Part shown: positions 32,166 to 41,003 of the stretch, one piece after another
How the letters are laid out: every line of letters begins with the position of its first letter
How positions within the stretch are numbered: position 1 is the stretch's first letter
Origin: Parapedobacter sp051400755
GTDB lineage: Bacteria > Bacteroidota > Bacteroidia > Sphingobacteriales > Sphingobacteriaceae
Assembly: GCF_051400755.1 (NCBI RefSeq)
Contig: NZ_JBLFFL010000002.1
Coordinates: forward strand, 248,001-312,000
Length of the DNA: 64,000 nucleotides
Reading direction: 5' to 3'
Notes under the pieces: model-generated
Databases searched by the model: none
The model's input: the letters and a program-made list of their open reading frames with translations, nothing else
What the model was told of the DNA's origin: nothing
Program-made: the position numbers and the translations under genes

Positions 32166-32951
32166 TCAGCTGCCTGCCAGCTGCCGGGACGCGTGCGCAT
32201 ATACATGCTCATAGATATTCAGCAGGTCTTTTTTGCCGAACGCGCCGAATTGGAGCATGTTAGGCGGCTCAAAAAACAGATCACATTTGGCCGCGTTATG
32301 GGCCACGGATTGACCAAGGGCGAGGTGGATGATGCGGTCGAGCGTCTTAGTGGGGGTCAACTGTTCCGATGCCACGTGGTCCAGTGCGTTGACGTGCACG
32401 CCGATCAGTTGATCGCATTGACCCAATAATGGTTGCACGGGCAAGTTGTCCAGCACACCGCCATCGTAATAGACCGTATCATCGCGGTGTACCGCCGGAA
32501 ACATCAGCGGAATACTGGATGAAGCGAGCAGCGCATTATCTAACGGGCCGGTGTGGAGGTAGGCAGTTTTGCCAGTGATCAGATTGGTGGCAGCGACATA
32601 TAGTGGGATCTTCAAGGACTCGAAGGTGTTATCGGGCAGGTGTGTTTGCATCAAACGCATCAGGAACCGCGTATCGATAAAACCTGGTATGCGCAGGCGA
32701 AAACTTGTGGCAGGAAACAAGTCATTGCCCTGTACGATGTCCAGCAGTTCATCGATGGTATACCCCGCCGCATAGAATGCGCCGATGATGGCTCCGGCAC
32801 TGCATCCGGAAATGACGGAAGGTCGGATACCGTGCTCTTCCAGCGCTTTGATGGCTCCCAGGTGACCGATGCCTCTTAGTCCCCCTCCCGAAAGGACAAG
32901 CCCTACCTTGAAAGGTCGTCGTTGCACTAATTTTTTCTGCCAGAACGCCAT
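32166..32951 (-). CDS. Patatin-like phospholipase/esterase
   Basis: This 261-residue protein has the complete patatin catalytic set: the oxyanion GGGLRG (residues 22-27), nucleophile Ser51 in GCSAG, and catalytic Asp in the DGG motif (YYDGGVLDNLPV). No signal peptide is seen, so it is probably cytoplasmic or membrane-associated. The family hydrolyses acyl esters of lipids. It is short and single-domain, like the bacterial RssA/YlbK group. It is divergent from the ABC binding-protein gene. Confidence 0.92.
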   Translation of the reverse strand: MAFWQKKLVQRRPFKVGLVLSGGGLRGIGHLGAIKALEEHGIRPSVISGCSAGAIIGAFYAAGYTIDELLDIVQGNDLFPATSFRLRIPGFIDTRFLMRLMQTHLPDNTFESLKIPLYVAATNLITGKTAYLHTGPLDNALLASSSIPLMFPAVHRDDTVYYDGGVLDNLPVQPLLGQCDQLIGVHVNALDHVASEQLTPTKTLDRIIHLALGQSVAHNAAKCDLFFEPPNMLQFGAFGKKDLLNIYEHVYAHASRQLAGS

Positions 32952-33005
32952 GCAGTAAGGTTACGGATTTTTGCTGAAGATAAGGGAAATTATTTGGCAA
33001 ATGGC

Positions 33006-33013
33006 TAAGTTTG
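33006..33013 (+). promoter_or_regulatory. Candidate -7 element (TAAGTTTG) immediately before the TrpX-like gene
   Basis: An exact TAnnTTTG match ends 6 nt before the ATG at 33019 and 9 nt before the next ATG at 33022. No TTG at -33 distance. If real, the transcript would have almost no leader. Confidence 0.35.
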
Positions 33014-33018
33014 CTACG

Positions 33019-33990
33019 ATGATGAACAGCCGTTATGCCGTATGGGCATTATTTCTAGGATTATTGATGATGTCTTGCCAATCCAACCGGCAAGACGGTG
33101 CGCCCGTCGTAGGCTTTGTGGAAGCTTTTGAGGATGCAACGATCGCTGCAGCCCGGCAGGGATTTATAGATGCCTTGCGGGATAGCGGGTACCAGGAGGG
33201 GGACGGTACGCTGGAGGTTATTCACCGGAACGCGCAGGGCGATGCGGCAACCCTCAACCAGATTGTGAGTTACCTGAATAGCCAGCAGGTGGAACTGATC
33301 GGTACCAGTACCACGCTGGCTACACTGGCTGCGGTGCAGCGAAGCAAGGATATACCGGTCTTTCAAACGGTAACAGCGATGCCGGATATCCTGGGTGTAT
33401 TGGATGCCAGCGGAAACCCGCCTGCTAATCTGTTCGGTACGGGTGAAAACCTGAATTACATTGATACGTCCTTTGCGATCATTACCGAAACGGTAAAGCC
33501 GAAGAACGGTAAATTGACTGTCGGTATGATTTACAACCAATCCGAGCCGCAATCGATGGAGGCGTATGAACGCATTGCCGCGCTCGCGCAACGCATGAAT
33601 GTACAGCTGGAAGCCCTGCCGCTCAACGGTTCGGCGGAGGCACAGCTGGTCGTCCGCGCGCTGCTGGCCAATAACATCGATGCTTTTTTCGCCAATCCTG
33701 ACAATACGGTGTTTGCGGCATTTGAAACCCTTCTCAAAAACTGCAATGACAGGGGAGTGCCGGTGTTCACGAGCGAATCGGGCTTAGTGGCCAGGGGGGC
33801 CGTTGCCGCTTTTGGCGCTGACATTTACCAATGGGGATACCAAAGTGGTGCGCAAGCGGCCACCTACTTAAAAACGCAGTCCACCGAGGGTTTGGGGGTT
33901 GAAATGCTTAAGGTGAGAAAACGCGTATACAATCCCGTTGCAGCCGAGCGGTTCGGATTTACGTTTCCCGAAGCGTTTGAAGCCCTGTAG
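33019..33990 (+). CDS. TrpX/ABC_sub_bind-type substrate-binding lipoprotein
   Basis: This 323-residue lipoprotein (lipobox LMMSC) is of the ABC_sub_bind (TrpX-like) family. Two Rossmann-like lobes are visible: VVGFVEAFEDATIAAARQGFIDALRDSGY with VELIGTSTTLATLAA in the first, and LTVGMIYNQSEPQSMEAYERIAALAQ with NIDAFFANPDNTVFAAFETL in the second. The family binds aromatic amino acids or other small ligands for an ABC importer. No permease or ATPase gene is adjacent, so it is an orphan here. In-frame TTG 32971 and ATG 33001 precede the start, but the signal peptide begins at MNSRYAVWALFLG. Confidence 0.82.
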   Translation: MMNSRYAVWALFLGLLMMSCQSNRQDGAPVVGFVEAFEDATIAAARQGFIDALRDSGYQEGDGTLEVIHRNAQGDAATLNQIVSYLNSQQVELIGTSTTLATLAAVQRSKDIPVFQTVTAMPDILGVLDASGNPPANLFGTGENLNYIDTSFAIITETVKPKNGKLTVGMIYNQSEPQSMEAYERIAALAQRMNVQLEALPLNGSAEAQLVVRALLANNIDAFFANPDNTVFAAFETLLKNCNDRGVPVFTSESGLVARGAVAAFGADIYQWGYQSGAQAATYLKTQSTEGLGVEMLKVRKRVYNPVAAERFGFTFPEAFEAL

Positions 33991-34065
33991 GTCATCCCTG
34001 TTTAACGGTTATTGAAGTAATTAAGAAATTCAGGTAACTATTTTTTTATATAACAGGAATTTACC

Positions 34066-34073
34066 TAAGTTTG
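34066..34073 (+). promoter_or_regulatory. Candidate -7 element (TAAGTTTG) of sigma/anti-sigma locus 1
   Basis: An exact TAnnTTTG match, 40 nt before the sigma factor ATG at 34114. The -33 region is only a T-run (34041-34047), no TTG. Confidence 0.5.
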
Positions 34074-34113
34074 GTGGAGCTGACCGGATTGGCTAATAAA
34101 CACATCATCGTTG

Positions 34114-34704
34114 ATGAAAACCAAATATAACCGAAAATACCGTATCCCGTATGTTAGTGCCGAAAGAGAAACCTCTTTTTCGATGCTGTATGATACGCAT
34201 TGGGAACGGTTGTTCCGGTATGTCGTGCGTATTCTTCCTGACGAAGAGGATGTCGCCGATGTGGTACAAGATACGTTTATCATGTTTTGGGAAGGTGATT
34301 TCGATGCGAGTCAGTTCAAGTCGGTAAGGTCTTATCTACTCGTGATTGCCCGTAACCTCGCATTCAAACGTTTTCGCGAGCGACTTAAGCGTACCCAATT
34401 TGAACAGCGGCTTATGGACCATTTTGGTGGAGGCAACACAGATATGTTGGCGAGTATACATACAAAAGAATTGGCCCAACTTATTGATGTAGAGGTTGAT
34501 AAATTACCGGAGCGGATGCGCGAGGTCTTTACATTGAGTAGGAGGGAGCATCTCTCGTACAAAGAGATTGCCGAACGACTCAACATATCCGATGAAACCG
34601 TAAAAAAACAGATCAGTAAATCTTTGAGACACCTGCGGCTGAAACTGAATGACGGGTATATCCCTTACCCCCTCCTTTTGACCATGTCCGATAATTTCTG
34701 TTAA
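34114..34704 (+). CDS. ECF RNA polymerase sigma factor (FecI-like)
   Basis: This 196-residue ECF sigma factor has region 2 (about residues 20-90: FSMLYDTHWERLFRYVVRIL, DEEDVADVVQDTFIMFW, SYLLVIARNLAFKRFRER) and region 4 (about 125-180: LPERMREVFTLSRREHLSYKEIAERLNISDETVKKQISKSLRHLR, cited by its HTH core LSYKEIAERLNIS). It would direct transcription of the adjacent SusC/SusD genes when released by the FecR-type protein encoded next. A TTG at 34111 precedes the ATG by one codon; ATG 34114 is preferred. Confidence 0.92.
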   Translation: MKTKYNRKYRIPYVSAERETSFSMLYDTHWERLFRYVVRILPDEEDVADVVQDTFIMFWEGDFDASQFKSVRSYLLVIARNLAFKRFRERLKRTQFEQRLMDHFGGGNTDMLASIHTKELAQLIDVEVDKLPERMREVFTLSRREHLSYKEIAERLNISDETVKKQISKSLRHLRLKLNDGYIPYPLLLTMSDNFC

Positions 34705-34809
34705 ATTTTCTTTTTGATTACCAATTATTTAGCAGTTTTTTTAACGAATGGATACCCCAATGGGCTAGTTTTTATACTCTCTTTAGTGCAGCACCAAATA
34801 TAAACCCAT

Positions 34810-35949
34810 ATGAAACACGAGGCATTCAGAACGCTATTGCGTCGCTACGCAGATGGTGACTGTACCGAAAACGAGCGTATGTTTCTAGAGGATTTGGTTC
34901 TTCATAACCCCATCGTGGGCGATTGGGAATGGAGCGGTGAGGAAGAAAAGGTGTTAATGGGAATCCGGATCAAACAAGCCATCGATGAGCGACGGTTTGG
35001 CTCTAGGAGGTCGGTAAGGTATATGCATTGGTATTGGCCAGTCGCCGTATCCCTCTCGGTTGCCATTGGTAGTTGGTGGTTTTTCCGTGATGGAACTACC
35101 GGTCCTGTTGACAAACCACTTCGGATTACGGAAACATCGGCCTTCCCTGCCGACGGTGTCCGCTTAACACTGGCCGACGGTTCGGTGATCAGCTTGGACA
35201 GTCTCGATAGGGGGGTAGTTGGCGTAGCAAGCGGGTCAGAAATCATTAAACTTGATGCGGGAAAACTGGTATATGCACACCCTGAATCGGGAGAAGTGGT
35301 ACCGGCTAATGGAAAGCAGCCCATGAATACCATCCATATCCCTAATGGCAAGCAATTCCAGCTCACATTGCCCGATGGTACGGACGTGTGGGTAAACACG
35401 GCTACGACCTTGACTTATCCCGTTATCTTTACCGGAGGCAAAAGGAGCGTGGAACTCAACGGCGAAGCTTATTTTGAGGTCGCCAAAGATGAAACACGTC
35501 CATTCGAGGTGGTAGCCAATGGAACTTCGATCGTCGTAACAGGAACCCGGTTTAACGTTTCGGCTTATGCTTCCGACAACGGGGTGACCACCACGTTGGT
35601 GGAAGGTGGTGTGACCGTCCGGTCGGGCGCAAGGGAGGCGGCGTTATCGCCCGGCGACCAAGCCATTGTAGGAAAAAGCGGGGAAATCGAGAGACGGCGT
35701 GGCGGCGTTGAACAGGCGCTGGCTTGGAAGAGCGGTTATTTCATTTTTGATGATATGGATATCCAGGCGGTGATGCGGAGTGTAGCACGTTGGTATGACA
35801 TACGGGTCACGATCGGCGCAGACGTGTCGGCTAAGCGGTTCGGTGGGAGTTTTCCCATTACAGCTGGTGTAGACGAGCTACTAGCCGATCTGGAGACCGT
35901 GGGTCAGATAAAATTTGAACGAGACGGAAAGGAGGTACAGCTCAAATGA
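34810..35949 (+). CDS. FecR-type anti-sigma factor with DUF4974 domain
   Basis: This 379-residue single-pass inner-membrane protein has a cytoplasmic sigma-binding N-terminus (about 1-72: LLRRYADGDCTENERMFLEDLV), one membrane helix (about 76-93, WPVAVSLSVAIGSWWFF), a periplasmic FecR domain (about 165-290: IPNGKQFQLTLPDGTDVWVNTATTLTYPVIF, VELNGEAYFEVAKDE, VTGTRFNVSAYA) and a C-terminal DUF4974 segment (YFIFDDMDIQAVMRSVARWYDI). It would hold sigma factor 34114-34704 inactive until the STN domain of SusC 2 signals substrate. Located 105 bp after the sigma gene. Confidence 0.92.
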   Translation: MKHEAFRTLLRRYADGDCTENERMFLEDLVLHNPIVGDWEWSGEEEKVLMGIRIKQAIDERRFGSRRSVRYMHWYWPVAVSLSVAIGSWWFFRDGTTGPVDKPLRITETSAFPADGVRLTLADGSVISLDSLDRGVVGVASGSEIIKLDAGKLVYAHPESGEVVPANGKQPMNTIHIPNGKQFQLTLPDGTDVWVNTATTLTYPVIFTGGKRSVELNGEAYFEVAKDETRPFEVVANGTSIVVTGTRFNVSAYASDNGVTTTLVEGGVTVRSGAREAALSPGDQAIVGKSGEIERRRGGVEQALAWKSGYFIFDDMDIQAVMRSVARWYDIRVTIGADVSAKRFGGSFPITAGVDELLADLETVGQIKFERDGKEVQLK

Positions 35950-35979
35950 TCGTGTAACGTTTATCCTCTACGGCAAAAA

Positions 35980-36006
35980 GCCGGAAGTGCTGCTAACACA
36001 TCCGGC
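35980..36006 (+). promoter_or_regulatory. Hairpin between fecR and susC, locus 1
   Basis: GCCGGA (35980-35985) pairs with TCCGGC (36001-36006), then after one A/A mismatch GTG (35987-35989) pairs with CAC (35997-35999) around a 7-nt loop. It ends 79 nt before the SusC 2 start. A closely similar hairpin lies at the same place in locus 2 (45832-45860). No T-tract follows. Confidence 0.6.
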
Positions 36007-36085
36007 CGGTTTGGCAGAATCGCCTACACAGGCTAACTACGAATGGATCTGTTAATCATTATCGCAATTAAAAACTGTATTGCAA

Positions 36086-39000
36086 ATGTATATATTTTGT
36101 ATTGCACTGGGGTGCAAAATATTCGCTAATCATCAGCTTATTAAGCTTTTGATCATGTTTAAAATAACTATCGTTTTGATTATGGCCGCCATGGCGCAGG
36201 CGGGTGCTGCGGTTTACGCGCAAAAGGCAACGATTGATGTCAGCAATGCGCCGATCCGCGAAGTCTTTGCCGAATTACGCAGGCAGACGGGCTATCATTT
36301 CCTGTTTTTGACTGATGATCTGAAGGCCGCGCAACCGGTCAGTTTGGATGTCCGCGGTGCTTCGCTTAATGAAGTCCTCGACCTTTGTTTTGATGGCCAA
36401 CCTTTGGACTACCGAATCCGTGGCAAGCGGGTGCTGATCTCACGGAAGGAACAGCGAGCTGCGGACGGGAAGCCACTGGTCCAAGAACGGGAGATTACGG
36501 GGACGGTTACTGACGAAAAAGGTGTGCCACTCCCGGGAACGACCATAGCGCTAAAAGGCACTGCATTGGCTACTTCTACGGACGAGTCGGGTAGCTACCG
36601 GATAAAAGTACCGGATCAAGCGGCCGTGCTGGAGTTTTCGCTGATGGGATTCGATGCCCAGGAAGTAGCGGTCAATGGTCGGTCGACCATCAAGGTAGTT
36701 TTAAAAACGTCGGTTAGCGACTTGGATGAGGTCGTGGTTATCGGATACGGAACGGTCAAACGGAGTGACTTGACGGGGTCGGTATCCACCATTAAAAGCG
36801 AAGATTTCAACCCCGGGCAAAGCGGCGGCGTACAGGGACTGATCCAGGGGAAGTTACCCGGTGTGCGTGTGGTCGAAAGTTCGGGGGAACCGGGAGGGGG
36901 CTACTCGATCAGTGTCCGGGGGTCCGGTTCCATCAGCGCCGGCACGGGGCCGTTGTGGGTAGTAGACGGATCACCGATGGCCGGCGGCTTACGTACGTTT
37001 AATCCGGATGATATCGAGTCGATCGAGGTGTTGAAAGATGCTTCGGCTACGGCAATCTATGGTTCGAGGGCAGCAGGTGGCGTCATCATGGTGACCACCA
37101 AAAAGGGGGGCAATTCCCCTTTGCAGGTAAATTATCACGGTAGCGCGAGTTTTAATCAGCCGGTCAATAACATCACCCTGCTCACCCCAGAACAATATCA
37201 GACGGTAAGTAATGCGATTATCGACGATGGCGGCGGCAATCCGGAAGACAGGATAGAAAGTACCGGCGCTAGAACCGATTGGATGGCTGAGATTTTCAAT
37301 CCCGGTGCGCTTGAGCATAACCACTCCCTGTCATTCAGTGGCCGGGTAAACGACCTTAATTACTACGTTTCGTTGAATGCCACCGATGAGACCGGCGTGA
37401 TCCACAATTCGAGTTTTCAACGTTATGGTGGGCGGATAAACCTTAACTATGGCGGTTCAAACAAATTCAAGTTTGGTACAAACCTCCGATTTGCACATAT
37501 AGAAGATCAATTAATCAATAAAGCGGGTGTTAACGAGAATGCAGGTGCGGTCTATTCTGCCTTATTTTTTGATCCCACGCTTCCGGTAAGGAATGAAGAT
37601 GGCTCATTTACGTCAAGTGACCTGCTGACGATCAATAATCCGCTGGCAATACTTGAAGGCGAAGACCGCGGCCGGCGCATCAACCAGTTTGCCGGCAACG
37701 TATACAGTGAGTATGACTTTCTCCCGAACTTAAGTGTCCGTTTGAACGTAGGGTTCGATATCGGGGATAATCGTAACGATAACTACATCAGCAGGCAAAC
37801 CCTGGTAGGCGCTGCCAGGAGCGGCGTTGCCGACATCGGTCAGACCCAAAACTTCGATCATGTGGTCGAGGGGACCATCCGGTATTCAGAAACATTCAAT
37901 GAGCATCAATTTGGCCTGTTGGCGGGCGTTGAAGTACAAAAATTTAAGAGTTCGGGATTGTCTATGCACGCAGAGGGTTTTCCTGCCGATGGCACAGGTA
38001 CAGATAACATGGCGCTTGGCAATCCTGAAACCTTTACATTGGGAAGCAGTAGGGAAAGCAACAGCTTAGCATCTGCTTTCGGGCGAGCTAATTATACGTT
38101 TAAAGATCGGTACCTCATTACCGCTACCATGCGTGCGGATGGGTCCACACGGTTCGGTACGAACAATAAGTTTGGGTATTTCCCGTCCTTTGCGTTTGCT
38201 TGGCACCTCGGCAAGGAGTCCTTTATGGAGCAGGTTTCTTTTATCAACGAGTTGAAGCCAAGAATCAGTTGGGGTCAAACCGGAAATCAATCGATCGGCA
38301 ACTTTTTATCAATAACCACGTTCGCCCGTGGTGCGACAGCGATATGGAATGATGCACAGCAGGTTGGACTGACACCTGCCCGGCTACCCAATGAAGATAT
38401 CCGGTGGGAAACATCCCAGCAGTTGGATGTCGGCCTTGATTTTGCCTTGTTCAACAGCCGCGTGGTTGGCCATTTTGATTATTTCCAACAGAAGACCTTT
38501 GATATGCTGATGGCGGTCCCCCTGTCCGTGGAAACGGGTTTTCAATCACAGATCCGGAATATTGGCAGTATCGCCAATCACGGTTTCGAATTTGATGTCG
38601 CAACCAGAAATATCGTCCGCCAAGACTTCAGGTGGACAACCAATCTGAATATGGCTACGGTCCATAACGAAGTCACCGACATTGGCAATACCTTGCAGGT
38701 TATTTCAGGTGCATCGGGCTTCACCAATAATTTTTTGATTACCCGGGTTGGGCAACCCCTCCGGTCATATTTTGGGTATGAGGTTGAGGGAGTGTGGCAG
38801 ACCAATGATGATTTTTCGCAGACCACACAAAACGTTAAGCCCGGCGATCTCAAATACGTCGATCAAGACGCAAATGGAGAGATCAATGCCAATGACCGCG
38901 TAATTTTGGGCAACGCATTCCCCGACCTCACGTTGTCGTTTGGCAATACAATTTCCTATAAAAATTTCGGCTTGGTGGTATTTATAGAAGGGGTTCAGGG

Positions 39001-39418
39001 AATCAACATGCTTAACAATAACCTTGTTGATACTTATTTCCCACTTCAAAATAGACGGAATAAATACGCCGAGCCCTACCTGAACCGGTGGACGCCGGAG
39101 AATCCATCTAATAAATATCCCTCTTTTGTGAGCCCCGGAAGCCAGGGTCAAAATGTGGTCAATTCGTTGACGGTTGAAGACGCCTCCTATATCCGGCTCA
39201 AAAGCGTGCAGCTGAGCTACGATTTCCCGTCGCGATTGTTCGGCAATGCGTTGCGGAGTGCACAGCTGTACGTTACAGCGACAAACCTGAAGACATGGAG
39301 CAATTATTCAGGGTTTGATCCGGCGCTGAATTCCGGTGGTGATCCGAATGCAATGATTGATTACAACGCCTATCCCCTGGCGCGGAAATTCCAAATCGGC
39401 GTGAGGGTGGATTTTTAG
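36086..39418 (+). CDS. SusC/RagA-family TonB-linked transporter with STN signalling domain
   Basis: This 1110-residue SusC-like receptor has an extended N-terminus. A long leader with signal segment (MFKITIVLIMAAMAQAGAAVYAQ core) is followed by an STN (secretin/TonB short) domain (about 45-110: IREVFAELRRQTGYHFLF, VSLDVRGASLNEVLDLCF), a carboxypeptidase-regulatory-like domain (VTDEKGVPLPGTTIALKGT), the LDEVVVIGYG signature, plug and barrel. The STN domain is the part that contacts FecR proteins in the periplasm, so uptake and transcription are linked. The ATG at 36086 is chosen because long leaders are usual for STN-SusC proteins; the ATG at about 36155 (MFKITI) is the alternative. Confidence 0.95.
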   Translation: MYIFCIALGCKIFANHQLIKLLIMFKITIVLIMAAMAQAGAAVYAQKATIDVSNAPIREVFAELRRQTGYHFLFLTDDLKAAQPVSLDVRGASLNEVLDLCFDGQPLDYRIRGKRVLISRKEQRAADGKPLVQEREITGTVTDEKGVPLPGTTIALKGTALATSTDESGSYRIKVPDQAAVLEFSLMGFDAQEVAVNGRSTIKVVLKTSVSDLDEVVVIGYGTVKRSDLTGSVSTIKSEDFNPGQSGGVQGLIQGKLPGVRVVESSGEPGGGYSISVRGSGSISAGTGPLWVVDGSPMAGGLRTFNPDDIESIEVLKDASATAIYGSRAAGGVIMVTTKKGGNSPLQVNYHGSASFNQPVNNITLLTPEQYQTVSNAIIDDGGGNPEDRIESTGARTDWMAEIFNPGALEHNHSLSFSGRVNDLNYYVSLNATDETGVIHNSSFQRYGGRINLNYGGSNKFKFGTNLRFAHIEDQLINKAGVNENAGAVYSALFFDPTLPVRNEDGSFTSSDLLTINNPLAILEGEDRGRRINQFAGNVYSEYDFLPNLSVRLNVGFDIGDNRNDNYISRQTLVGAARSGVADIGQTQNFDHVVEGTIRYSETFNEHQFGLLAGVEVQKFKSSGLSMHAEGFPADGTGTDNMALGNPETFTLGSSRESNSLASAFGRANYTFKDRYLITATMRADGSTRFGTNNKFGYFPSFAFAWHLGKESFMEQVSFINELKPRISWGQTGNQSIGNFLSITTFARGATAIWNDAQQVGLTPARLPNEDIRWETSQQLDVGLDFALFNSRVVGHFDYFQQKTFDMLMAVPLSVETGFQSQIRNIGSIANHGFEFDVATRNIVRQDFRWTTNLNMATVHNEVTDIGNTLQVISGASGFTNNFLITRVGQPLRSYFGYEVEGVWQTNDDFSQTTQNVKPGDLKYVDQDANGEINANDRVILGNAFPDLTLSFGNTISYKNFGLVVFIEGVQGINMLNNNLVDTYFPLQNRRNKYAEPYLNRWTPENPSNKYPSFVSPGSQGQNVVNSLTVEDASYIRLKSVQLSYDFPSRLFGNALRSAQLYVTATNLKTWSNYSGFDPALNSGGDPNAMIDYNAYPLARKFQIGVRVDF

Positions 39419-39447
39419 TTTAAAAAGATAATAGACATGAAAGACCG

Positions 39448-39470
39448 CTCCGGCTATGAAGATTCCGGAG
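39448..39470 (+). promoter_or_regulatory. Hairpin in the susC-susD gap of locus 1
   Basis: CTCCGG (39448-39453) and CCGGAG (39465-39470) form a 6-bp stem with an 11-nt loop in the 76-bp gap between SusC 2 and SusD 2. It may influence mRNA stability or relative expression of the two genes. No T-tract. Confidence 0.4.
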
Positions 39471-39494
39471 GCGATTGACAAATAATTAACGACC

Positions 39495-40952
39495 ATGAAC
39501 ACGAAACATTTTATCCCGTTTATGATATTGCTGTGCTCAATATTCGCAAGTTGTGAAAGCATGCTTGAAGAGCAACCGTATTCGGAGCTGGATCCGGGCG
39601 ATGTGCTGACCTCCGCGAATGGTATCGAGAAGGTACTGGTTTCCGCCTATGGGAATATGGTGTGGGATAATGTCAAATTCAGGCTAACCCGGTTTGAGGG
39701 GTGGCCGGCAGATCTTTCTTGGCAAACCGGCGGCGTGGAGAATAGGACCGCCCTAACCATTATGAATTGGACGTGGGATGCCTCTCAGGATCAATTTATT
39801 GGTGCCTATAGGAAGCATTATGATGCCATTCGGGATGCCAACATCATCTTGGGCAACCTGGATCTGATAGCCGGAATTGCCGACGATAAAAAGGCCAGTC
39901 TTACTGCCGAAGCTAGGTTTATAAGAGCTTGGGCATACTATCGGCTATACATTTATTTTGGCACCACACCGCTCCGGACCAGTATAGATGATCCGGCGGA
40001 AATGCCCAAAGCTGATCCGGCGGAAATGCTCCAATTTATCGAATCGGAGCTCTTAGCGGTGATTCCAGATTTGCCTGATCCGGGATCGGAAGCGCAATAT
40101 GGTCGGGTTACGAGTGGCGGAGCTAGGGCGTTGCTTGCCAAATTTTACCTCAACAGCAAACAATGGGAGAAAGCGGCCGCAGCCTGCCAAGACGTGGTCA
40201 GTATGGATAAATATCGTCTTTTTCCAAGCTTTGAAGATTTGTTAAAGGCGGAGAACGATGGCAACAGCGAGATGATTCTGGTAACTCCCTTGAGTCCGGA
40301 CGGTCCTGCTTTGAATTACATGGAAGGGGCCTTCCCCCCGGGCTTTGCAGCGTGGCCAGACAAAAACGTCGTCAACACCTCTTGGGAAAATCACGGCACC
40401 CAGCATCGGCTCCGCGAAAGTTTTTATAATTCGTTCGACCCTGAAGACAAGCGCCGGGAACCGATCCTGACTGCGTATGTAAATGACCAGGGAGTAACGG
40501 TTGACCTCTTGAATGATGCGGCAGATAACATCCGTTCGTTCCGGTTTTGGCCGGATGTGAATGCGCAAGGCAACCGGCACGGCAATGACTTGCCTGAGGT
40601 CCGGTATGCCGATATCCTGCTGTCCAGGGCGGAAGCATTGAACGAGCTGAACGGCCCGAGTGAGGAGGCAATCAACCTGATCAACCAAGTGCGGGCGCGT
40701 GCAGGTGTGCATGATTTATCCTTAGCAGACTTTACTACGAAAGAGGCATTAAGAGATCATATCTTGCAAGAACGTGCATGGGAATTCTACGAAGAAGGCC
40801 ACCGGCGAACCGATCTCATCCGGATGGGAAAATTTGTCGAATTTGCCAAGAAGCGGGGAGTAGAGAACGCTGAAGAGTACCGTACACTGTATCCTATTCC
40901 GCAAGCAGCACTCGATGCGAATCCGCTGCTGAAACAAAATCCGGGCTACTAG
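39495..40952 (+). CDS. SusD/RagB-family outer-membrane lipoprotein
   Basis: This 485-residue lipoprotein (lipobox IFASC, Cys20) is the partner of SusC 2. The N-terminal TPR-like half includes AIRDANIILGNLDLIAG and AEARFIRAWAYYRLYIYFGTTPL. The C-terminal SusD part has VRYADILLSRAEALNELNG, INQVRARAGV, ILQERAWEFYEEGHRRTDLIRMGKF, and the YPIPQAALDANPLLKQNPGY ending. Ligand unknown; the sulfatase downstream suggests a sulfated glycan. Confidence 0.94.
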   Translation: MNTKHFIPFMILLCSIFASCESMLEEQPYSELDPGDVLTSANGIEKVLVSAYGNMVWDNVKFRLTRFEGWPADLSWQTGGVENRTALTIMNWTWDASQDQFIGAYRKHYDAIRDANIILGNLDLIAGIADDKKASLTAEARFIRAWAYYRLYIYFGTTPLRTSIDDPAEMPKADPAEMLQFIESELLAVIPDLPDPGSEAQYGRVTSGGARALLAKFYLNSKQWEKAAAACQDVVSMDKYRLFPSFEDLLKAENDGNSEMILVTPLSPDGPALNYMEGAFPPGFAAWPDKNVVNTSWENHGTQHRLRESFYNSFDPEDKRREPILTAYVNDQGVTVDLLNDAADNIRSFRFWPDVNAQGNRHGNDLPEVRYADILLSRAEALNELNGPSEEAINLINQVRARAGVHDLSLADFTTKEALRDHILQERAWEFYEEGHRRTDLIRMGKFVEFAKKRGVENAEEYRTLYPIPQAALDANPLLKQNPGY

Positions 40953-41003
40953 GCTATACGAAAACGGAAGATGAAAACAAAAGCAAATTCACGATAACCG
41001 ATC

